Below are positions 1 through 5,458 of a stretch of DNA of 9,729 nucleotides, piece by piece. The stretch comes from a bacterium (GTDB lineage Bacteria; Latescibacterota; UBA2968), in the NCBI GenBank assembly GCA_027296045.1, contig JAPUJS010000192.1, positions 1-9,729 of the forward strand, read 5' to 3'. Made by a program: the position numbers and the translations under genes. Every line of letters starts with the position of its first letter. Positions within the stretch are counted from its first letter, which is position 1. The notes beneath the pieces are model-generated. The model made no database searches, had not been told where the DNA came from, and worked only from the letters and a program-made list of their open reading frames with translations.

Positions 1-1
1 G

Positions 2-781
2 GGTATCGACGATACGGCGATTGACCCGGATCTGGAACGGCCGGATGTGTTGGGCTATCGGGTCTACCGCTCTGACTTTATGCGGGTGGGTCCCTGGAAA
101 CTGATTGCGACCATCCCCAAGGCAGAAGGTCCCTCCGGGGAGAAACAGCTCCCGGCAGGAGCGCCGAACAATTCGAGTTACGCGTCCAAATACAGCAATG
201 AAGCCTGGATAGAACTGAACGATCCGGGGCCTGCCCCCGAAGACGTTGAGCTTTATAAGTGGGGCACCTACACCTTTATCGACAAAACGCTCGAACCCGG
301 TTTCAAACACCTCTATTCGATCCGCGCTTACGACGAGCAGGGATTGGAAATCGGCAATAGCGATATGCGTCGCCAGAACAGTTTTCCGGTCACGGGCGTG
401 TCACTCAAGGTGGTTTCTTTTAATGACGCCGATCGGATGGCAACACCGATCCGGGTGGTGCCCAACCCCTGGGTGCAGGGCGATAACGACCACAGCTATG
501 GGGCGGCTCGCATCCGGTTTATCAACGTGCCCAGTCGGGCAAAATTGTTTATCTACACCATTACCGGCGACCTGATCTGGCGTCAGATCTTCGATTCGCT
601 GGATCCCACGGTAGGACAACCCAATCCGACTGCCGAGTTTGAATGGGATACGGCCACGGTGAACCTGAATATTAATACCACCGGTCGTCTCAATGCCGGC
701 ACCTATATCTGGGCCATTGAGTCTCTGCACCCCGACAGCTTTGGGCAGGTGCAGAAGGGCATCTTTTTGATTGTCAACTAA
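2..781 (+). CDS. Secreted protein, C-terminal part: FN3-like domain plus T9SS/FlgD-like C-terminal domain (5' partial)
   Basis: The frame is open from the window edge (259 codons visible, stop TAA 779-781), so the true start lies upstream; the GTG at 47 is internal. The first half (about nt 47-390) reads as a fibronectin type III-like module: it begins with LGYRVYRS and ends with a HLYSIRAYDEQG strand, with a roughly 40-residue Pro/Asn/Ser-rich insertion between. The last 110 residues (nt 446-778) start with PIRVVPNPW, continue with KLFIYTITGDLIW, and end GTYIWAIES...GQVQKGIFLIV. This is the pattern of the C-terminal Ig-like domains (FlgD-like or T9SS type A sorting-like) on exported proteins of FCB-group bacteria. 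The product is therefore probably extracellular or surface-anchored. Its N-terminal domain, and hence any catalytic role, is not visible. A PorV/PorQ-like gene follows after 21 nt, which fits a secretion cargo. Domain type is fairly sure; the sorting route is inference. Confidence 0.8.
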   Translation, partial: GIDDTAIDPDLERPDVLGYRVYRSDFMRVGPWKLIATIPKAEGPSGEKQLPAGAPNNSSYASKYSNEAWIELNDPGPAPEDVELYKWGTYTFIDKTLEPGFKHLYSIRAYDEQGLEIGNSDMRRQNSFPVTGVSLKVVSFNDADRMATPIRVVPNPWVQGDNDHSYGAARIRFINVPSRAKLFIYTITGDLIWRQIFDSLDPTVGQPNPTAEFEWDTATVNLNINTTGRLNAGTYIWAIESLHPDSFGQVQKGIFLIVN

Positions 782-790
782 CGTTTGAAC

Positions 791-796
791 AAGGAG
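791..796 (+). promoter_or_regulatory. Shine-Dalgarno site that fixes the PorV/PorQ-like start
   Basis: AAGGAG lies 6 nt before ATG 803. A TTG at 785 is in frame, but it is upstream of this site and would put the site inside the gene. ATG 803 is therefore chosen; it also gives a clean signal peptide beginning MKRNLW. Confidence 0.8.
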
Positions 797-802
797 CTGA
801 GA

Positions 803-1816
803 ATGAAACGTAACCTCTGGATCGGCACGATCTTAAGCCTCATTGTGCTGTGCCTTGCTCCCGGAAGCGCCCCTGCCCAGGGACTGGCAGAAGAACTCGA
901 ACCGGTGTTGGTGGGCGGTCGTTACCGCGTGGAGGGCGACAAGGGCAACCGGCTGGCCAGGAGCGGGTTCGGCTTTTTGAAGCTGTCTGCTTCGGCCCGT
1001 CTGGCCGGCATGGCCGACGCAAATGTGGGGACCTCCAAGGACATCCACACCATTTTTCTGAATCCGGCAGGGTTGGTCCACGTGGACAAGGCCGCTTATG
1101 TGGCTTCTTACAACCAGTGGCTGGTCGAAACCTGGCTGGGGTCTGCGGGTGTGGCCTATCGCACGGGCTTTGGGGTTTGGGGGGTGACGCTTCGCACGTT
1201 CCAGTATCCCGATGTAGAAGTGACCACCCCCTTGCAGCCCAATGGCACAGGCGAAAATCTGGACATTGGGGCAATGTCCATTGGCCTGAGCTTTGCCAAG
1301 CAGATGACCGATAAGTTCTCGATGGGCTTCAAGCTTCGCTGGGCGCGTGAGAAGCTTCACGTGACGGAAGTCACCGGGACGACCCTGGATATCGGGACCC
1401 TGTTCAACACCGGGTTCAAGAGCCTGCGCCTCGGACTGACTATGAACAATCTGGGGAAAAACCTGGAGACGCTGACCGAGGACTATCGCCTGCCGTTTTA
1501 TTATGATATGGCCATCGCAATGGAACTCTTTGGCGAAGTGGGCGATCCCCTCTATTTGACAGGTGCCTATGAGCATCTCTTTTATCGCGATTTCGGAGAA
1601 CGAGATCACCTGGGTGGCGAGCTGTGGATCAATAACACGCTTGCCCTCAGAGCAGGATATAAGTTCCGGTACCACATCGAAACCTGGAGCCTCGGAGCAG
1701 GGTTGAAGTTCAGCCCCACCGAAGGCCGAAACTTCGGCGTCGATGTATCCTACAGCAAGATTACCGGGATTTTAGACGAAGCGCCGATTCGCCTGACCTT
1801 TTCCGGAAGCTTTTAG
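803..1816 (+). CDS. PorV/PorQ family outer-membrane beta-barrel protein
   Basis: A 337-aa protein. Residues 1-25 form a Sec signal peptide (KR, hydrophobic core IGTILSLIVLCLA, cleavage likely after APA at 23-25). The mature part has the family's N-terminal signature: FGFLKLSASARLAGMADA (57-74), then a short run to IFLNPAGL (84-91), followed by alternating strands such as WLGSAGVAYRTGFGVWGVTLR. The sequence ends RLTFSGSF, a terminal-Phe beta-signal expected of proteins inserted by the BAM machinery. In Bacteroidota, PorV shuttles T9SS cargo from the translocon to the attachment complex. In other FCB lineages the role of these homologues is less clear. Position directly after a protein with a sorting-like C-terminal domain supports a cargo-handling role (inference). 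Co-transcribed with both neighbours; the next gene starts 18 nt after the stop. Confidence 0.85.
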   Translation: MKRNLWIGTILSLIVLCLAPGSAPAQGLAEELEPVLVGGRYRVEGDKGNRLARSGFGFLKLSASARLAGMADANVGTSKDIHTIFLNPAGLVHVDKAAYVASYNQWLVETWLGSAGVAYRTGFGVWGVTLRTFQYPDVEVTTPLQPNGTGENLDIGAMSIGLSFAKQMTDKFSMGFKLRWAREKLHVTEVTGTTLDIGTLFNTGFKSLRLGLTMNNLGKNLETLTEDYRLPFYYDMAIAMELFGEVGDPLYLTGAYEHLFYRDFGERDHLGGELWINNTLALRAGYKFRYHIETWSLGAGLKFSPTEGRNFGVDVSYSKITGILDEAPIRLTFSGSF

Positions 1817-1834
1817 ATAAGGAGGAAACAGACC

Positions 1835-2923
1835 ATGCGTCATGGATTTTTGATTGCAATCCTGATTGCGGGCGTTCTGGGAGCGACCGGATGCAGTCGC
1901 GACATTCCGCTACAACCCGCCGAAGAGTGGCGGGGCAGTTACCAGTTGGATTCCGGAACCTCTGGCGGGGGTGCGATTGATGTGCTCAATCCGCCCCAGG
2001 GAACCCCTCGATTCGTGATTTTCACCGCTTCGTCTGCCGAACGTGGCACCGCAATCTTTGTGTACAATCCCCCTCTGGTTGCCCCTCCGATGGAGACGGT
2101 CTCTTACGATATGGCACAGAGACGCTACATCCGCCCGATTGCAGGCACGCGGGAACAGCTCGACGCGGAAGGGGACGAAAGGTTGCGCTGGGGCAAGTTC
2201 TTGATGGTCATCCGGGGTCCCCGGAGGGATGACACCGGACGACGGGGCAACGATTTGCGTCAGACCAAAAGCCCCGATGCCGGCGGGGGTCGGTCCCCGG
2301 TTTATTTCCAGGCACCCTGGCCTCGGGAAGATGCTCGCAGGTATCGAATGCTGATGTTCGTCCCCGATGGATTTGGGCTGCGAATACTGGAGTATGCCCG
2401 CGATCTGACCACCATTGCCGCAGATTCGCTGTCGGGCACATGGCTGTTGGACGATGGCCATATGAACGGCACCTACATGGATCCCAAAAACGCGTTCCTC
2501 GGCATTCCTACCAAATTGCAGATGACCTGGAATGTAGGCCGGACGGCCACGCGAGGTTCTGGCGTGACTGCTGAAATCGGAAAAGTGGACATCGTTTATG
2601 ACAAGCCCCTGGTGTTTGCCACCTTCGACGACAGCAAAGAGACGCGATTTTTCAACAGCCGGGCGACCTACACCCTTGTGAACGGGGTGCCCACGCTTCT
2701 GAGTCCGTTGAAAGGATCGTCTCCAGACAACATGTCAATCACCCAGGTGAACCCCTCGGATGTGCAGTTTTCCAAGTCCGGCGATATTCTGACTGTCAAC
2801 CTGAATCAGGGTGGGCAGTCATATACGCTGACCTACAAACAGGTGCCCAAGATCCCTCAGGAACTGCCCGGATTTGGAGACGGCAGCATTGTGGTGGAGC
2901 CGGTGCCCGTACAGCAGTTCTAA
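1835..2923 (+). CDS. Lipoprotein of unknown function, beta-rich
   Basis: A 362-aa protein whose start is supported by AAGGAGG at 1819-1825 (9-nt spacer). The N-terminus MRHGFLIAILIAGVLGATGC is a lipoprotein signal peptide with the lipidated Cys at residue 20. I do not recognise the family. The mature chain looks beta-rich. Two segments look faintly alike, GSYQLDSG (35-41) and GTWLLDDG (201-208), each followed by strand-like sequence, hinting at two related lipocalin-like or beta-sandwich domains; this is weak. Between them, residues 127-155 form a Gly/Arg/Asp-rich, probably disordered insert (GPRRDDTGRRGND...). The C-terminus is Pro/Val-rich. As last gene of the envelope operon, before a strong terminator, it is probably an outer-membrane lipoprotein acting with the PorV/PorQ-like protein or the secreted protein. 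That link rests only on gene order. Confidence 0.8.
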   Translation: MRHGFLIAILIAGVLGATGCSRDIPLQPAEEWRGSYQLDSGTSGGGAIDVLNPPQGTPRFVIFTASSAERGTAIFVYNPPLVAPPMETVSYDMAQRRYIRPIAGTREQLDAEGDERLRWGKFLMVIRGPRRDDTGRRGNDLRQTKSPDAGGGRSPVYFQAPWPREDARRYRMLMFVPDGFGLRILEYARDLTTIAADSLSGTWLLDDGHMNGTYMDPKNAFLGIPTKLQMTWNVGRTATRGSGVTAEIGKVDIVYDKPLVFATFDDSKETRFFNSRATYTLVNGVPTLLSPLKGSSPDNMSITQVNPSDVQFSKSGDILTVNLNQGGQSYTLTYKQVPKIPQELPGFGDGSIVVEPVPVQQF

Positions 2924-2944
2924 CCAGATTTGAATAGATGTTTG

Positions 2945-2977
2945 ACCGGGAGCCGTCCATTGGCTCCCGGTTTTTTT
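2945..2977 (+). terminator. Rho-independent terminator closing the envelope operon
   Basis: A perfect 10-bp stem (2945-2954 with 2962-2971, core CCGGGAGCC/GGCTCCCGG) encloses a 7-nt loop and runs straight into seven T residues (2971-2977). It starts 22 nt after the lipoprotein stop. This separates the first transcription unit from the channel operon. Confidence 0.92.
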
Positions 2978-2988
2978 GTTTGTTCTAC

Positions 2989-3018
2989 TTGACAGGGAAT
3001 CGGGCGGGTGCATACATT
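2989..3018 (+). promoter_or_regulatory. Putative sigma70-type promoter for the channel operon
   Basis: A perfect TTGACA -35 box at 2989-2994, an 18-nt spacer, and TACATT (4/6 match) at 3013-3018. It lies just downstream of the terminator and about 80 nt before the channel start, where a promoter for the second operon is expected. The organism's housekeeping consensus is not known, so this is a prediction. Confidence 0.5.
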
Positions 3019-3035
3019 CAGGGGACTTCACCTTC

Positions 3036-3063
3036 TCCCCTTCGTCTTATGGAACGAAGGGGG
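3036..3063 (+). promoter_or_regulatory. Hairpin in the leader of the channel operon
   Basis: CCCCTTCGT (3037-3045) and ACGAAGGGG (3054-3062) form a perfect 9-bp stem, with an extra T-G wobble at 3036/3063 and an 8-nt loop. It sits between the predicted transcription start (about 3025) and the start codon at 3096. No T-tract follows directly, so it is not an ordinary terminator. The purine-rich right arm resembles a Shine-Dalgarno sequence but is too far (over 30 nt) from the start codon. It could be an operator or a structured leader; function unknown. Confidence 0.45.
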
Positions 3064-3095
3064 AACTCGCGCACTTCGTTTTTCGGGCCAATACG

Positions 3096-4124
3096 ATGTC
3101 ACCATGGATCAAATTTTCTGTTGCAATTGTGATGCTGGCCGTTCTGATTGCGGGCGGAGCAGTGGGGTATACGGTGATTGAGCCGGATTATACGCTGAGC
3201 GATGGGTTGTATATGACGGTGATTACGATTACGACCGTCGGATACGGCGAGGTGCACCGGCTTTCTGAAAAAGGCAGGCATTTTACGATTGTCCTGCTGT
3301 TTTTTAGTGTGTTGATCGCGGGATATTCGGTCACCACTTTAATCGGGTTTATTGTGGAGGGTCATATTCTCCAATTGATGCGGGGGCGTCGTATGGAACG
3401 CAAGATTGCCAGGTTAACCGATCACTATATTATCTGTGGGTGCGGTGTGGTGGGCAAAGAGGTGGCGATGGAGTTTAAGGAGGCGGGGGTGCCATTTCTG
3501 ATTATCGAGATGGATCCCGAGCACTCTGAGCTGGGCAAAGATGAGTCCATTTTGTTTTTGGAGGGCAATGCAGAAGATGATGAAACCTTGCTGGAAGCAG
3601 GCATTCAACAGGCAAAGGGGTTGGTGGCAGCGCTCCGACAGGATGAGACCAACGTCTTTGTGGTGCTCACGGCCCGACAGTTGAATCCGGATATACAGAT
3701 TGTGGCCCGGGCAGCAGAAGAACGTACGGTTGGCAAGCTGCTGCGGGCAGGTGCCAACCGGGTGATTTCGCCCTATCAAATTGCGGGTCGGCGGATTGCA
3801 TCGGTGATTTTGCGGCCTTCGGTCGTAGATTTTCTGGATGTGGTGGTCGAAGGGGGAGATGTGACCATGCGGATGGAGGAAGTGGTGGTGGGGGCCGGTT
3901 CGCCCATGGTGGGAAAGGCGTTGCGGGAGTCGGGCATCGGGCAGAAAACGCAGGCGATTATTCTGGGCATTTTAGGGCCCGATGGCAAAACCCGAACCCG
4001 GGGGTCGGAAATGGCCACCCTGGCTTCGGTGGTGCTTCAGGAAGGCGATGTGTTAATTTTTCTGGGGAGTGAAGATCAGTTGCAAAGTTTGAAGGCATTT
4101 GTCGAAGGTCAGGTTGCCGCATGA
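3096..4124 (+). CDS. Two-TM potassium channel with RCK (TrkA-N/TrkA-C) domain
   Basis: A 342-aa inner-membrane K+ channel of the MthK/Kch-like type. TM1 spans about residues 5-28. The pore helix and selectivity filter follow, with TTVGYGE and filter T47-G51. TM2 is about 63-87. A charged linker (RGRRMERK) leads into a cytoplasmic RCK domain: Rossmann strand HYIICGCGVVG with GxGxxG at 115-120, and acidic E138/D140 at the end of the second strand, as in NAD-binding RCK domains. A TrkA-C-like domain (about 253-340) completes it. Such channels are tetrameric and gated by a cytoplasmic ligand (Ca2+ or nucleotide in characterised members); the ligand here is not evident. The length suits the family. 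ATG 3096 is the only sensible in-frame start before TM1, but it lacks a clear Shine-Dalgarno site. First gene of the operon; its stop overlaps the next start by 4 nt (ATGA). Confidence 0.92.
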   Translation: MSPWIKFSVAIVMLAVLIAGGAVGYTVIEPDYTLSDGLYMTVITITTVGYGEVHRLSEKGRHFTIVLLFFSVLIAGYSVTTLIGFIVEGHILQLMRGRRMERKIARLTDHYIICGCGVVGKEVAMEFKEAGVPFLIIEMDPEHSELGKDESILFLEGNAEDDETLLEAGIQQAKGLVAALRQDETNVFVVLTARQLNPDIQIVARAAEERTVGKLLRAGANRVISPYQIAGRRIASVILRPSVVDFLDVVVEGGDVTMRMEEVVVGAGSPMVGKALRESGIGQKTQAIILGILGPDGKTRTRGSEMATLASVVLQEGDVLIFLGSEDQLQSLKAFVEGQVAA

Positions 4125-5458
4125 AAGATGCGACCTGGCGATCTATTCTGGTTGTTGCAGGCATTTTGATCGAGGTGTGTCTGATCGGTATCTTGCTGCT
4201 GGGCGATTTGAGGCAGCAGGTGCCGGTTTTTTGTGTCCTGTTTGGTCTGGCCACTGGAATGTATATCCTGTCCATTTTTAGGTGCATCCATCTGCCTTTG
4301 TGGCTTATTGTGTTGTTTGGCCTGGTGTTCCGGGCAACGTTGATGCCAATGCCCCCTTCGTTGTCGGACGATCATTTTCGATATGTTTGGGACGGTCGTG
4401 TTCAGGCGGCGGGTTTGAACCCTTATGTGCATGCCCCCGATTCCGAGGTTTTGGCCCATCTGAGGGAGGAGGCGATTTATCCACATATCAACCATGCCGA
4501 ACTGCCGACGATTTATCCACCCCTGGCACAATTGGCGTTTCGGGCAGGCTACTGGATTTCTCCTTCTATCTGGGGGATCAAAGCCCTGCTGCTGGGCTTT
4601 GATTTGCTGACGGCCTGGTTTCTTGTGGGCTTGATCCGGATGTATGACCAGCATAAGGAGCAGGTGTTGATTTATCTGTGGAACCCACTCCTGGTGCTGG
4701 AGGTGGCCGGCAATAGCCATGTGGATATGCTCGGGGTTTCGTTTATGGTTTTTGGCCTGGTCTACCTTTCGATGAACGGGTTTGGACGGGCAGCCGGGGC
4801 ATTTGCACTGTCGTTTTTGAGCAAATATTTCGTGATTTGTCTGGTGCCTGTATTCTGGCGGTGGATCTGTTCCCGGGGGCACGATGATTCCCATTTGGGG
4901 CGGGCACTTTCTCTGTTTCGGGTGAAGAAGGCATGGCCGATGGGGGTATTTTTCGGGCTGGTAGGGCTCGGATATTGGCTCTATCTGGATGCGGGGGATC
5001 GGGTGATTGGGAGTCTGGGGGTTTATGCCAAAGATTGGGAGTTCAATGCGCCGGTTTTTGATGGGCTTCGGAAACTGACCGGAAGTGGAGAGGCGGCCCG
5101 TCTGGTGATTCTGGGTATTTTTGGCACGGCTGTGGTGGGTTTGACGTTGAGCTGGTTGCCGCCGATCCGAGCGGGATATTTGCTGGTGGGATTGTTTGTC
5201 TTGTTGAGTCCCACGCTCCACCCCTGGTATTTGATCTGGATGGTGCCGTTTCTGGTGTTTTATCGCAATCTCGCCTGGATCGTGTTCACCAGTCTGGTTG
5301 TGCTTTCCTACCATGTCGTCATTCGATACGCGGCAGAAGGGGTTTGGCAAGAGGCGATGTGGGTGCGGTGGGTCGAATATGGCGGGTTGGCAGCTATCAG
5401 CGGGGCGACCTATGTGTGGAGTCGCTTCAAGGCCCGGCGTCATGAGGAGGCACATTAG
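4121..5458 (+). CDS. Polytopic GT-C-type glycosyltransferase (GT87/DUF2029- or mannosyltransferase-like)
   Basis: A 445-aa protein with about 10-12 hydrophobic segments from residue 9 to 433. Motifs fit integral-membrane GT-C transferases that use polyprenyl-phosphate sugars. After the first TM pair there is an acidic loop, LSDDHFRYVWDGR (81-93, D83/D84), followed by GLNPYVHAP (98-106). A conserved IYPPLAQL (131-138) comes next. GNSHVDML (197-204) resembles the GNGHxD motif of this group. HPWYLIWMVP (367-376) precedes the last TMs. The likely role is transfer of a hexose, perhaps mannose, onto a lipid, glycan or protein on the periplasmic face; donor and acceptor cannot be read from the sequence. 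It overlaps the channel gene by 4 nt, suggesting translational coupling, and only a weak AGG precedes it. Superfamily call is fairly sure; sugar specificity is unknown. Confidence 0.8.
   Translation: MKDATWRSILVVAGILIEVCLIGILLLGDLRQQVPVFCVLFGLATGMYILSIFRCIHLPLWLIVLFGLVFRATLMPMPPSLSDDHFRYVWDGRVQAAGLNPYVHAPDSEVLAHLREEAIYPHINHAELPTIYPPLAQLAFRAGYWISPSIWGIKALLLGFDLLTAWFLVGLIRMYDQHKEQVLIYLWNPLLVLEVAGNSHVDMLGVSFMVFGLVYLSMNGFGRAAGAFALSFLSKYFVICLVPVFWRWICSRGHDDSHLGRALSLFRVKKAWPMGVFFGLVGLGYWLYLDAGDRVIGSLGVYAKDWEFNAPVFDGLRKLTGSGEAARLVILGIFGTAVVGLTLSWLPPIRAGYLLVGLFVLLSPTLHPWYLIWMVPFLVFYRNLAWIVFTSLVVLSYHVVIRYAAEGVWQEAMWVRWVEYGGLAAISGATYVWSRFKARRHEEAH
5444..5450 (+). promoter_or_regulatory. Shine-Dalgarno site embedded in the glycosyltransferase 3' end
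   Basis: GAGGAGG lies within the last codons of the glycosyltransferase gene, 8 nt before ATG 5459. The next gene begins on the base right after the TAG stop, so the site fixes that start and allows independent initiation as well as coupling. Confidence 0.8.

Noticed and set aside
785..802. TTG 785 as an upstream start of the PorV/PorQ-like gene
   Set aside because: It would place the AAGGAG site inside the gene. ATG 803 has ideal spacing and a standard signal peptide.
833..1675. A 280-codon open frame on the - strand within the PorV/PorQ-like gene
   Set aside because: Codon-aligned antisense shadow of a clearly recognised gene; no motif of its own.
2211..2225. 15-bp palindrome TCCGGGGTCCCCGGA as an operator or hairpin
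   Set aside because: It lies inside a coding region encoding a Gly/Pro/Arg stretch, where such G+C-rich symmetry arises easily; a one-base centre leaves no proper loop.
2938..3132. Small + strand frame (also from ATG 3049, 27 codons) before and across the channel start
   Set aside because: It spans the terminator and promoter, ATG 3049 lacks a ribosome site, and it overlaps the channel's TM1 in another frame.
4109..5455. A 448-codon open frame on the - strand covering the whole glycosyltransferase gene
   Set aside because: It is codon-aligned antisense to the real gene and stays open because the sense gene has no in-frame TTA, CTA or TCA codons. The product would be an implausible His/Gln/Pro/Asn-rich mirror of hydrophobic codons, with no start signal.
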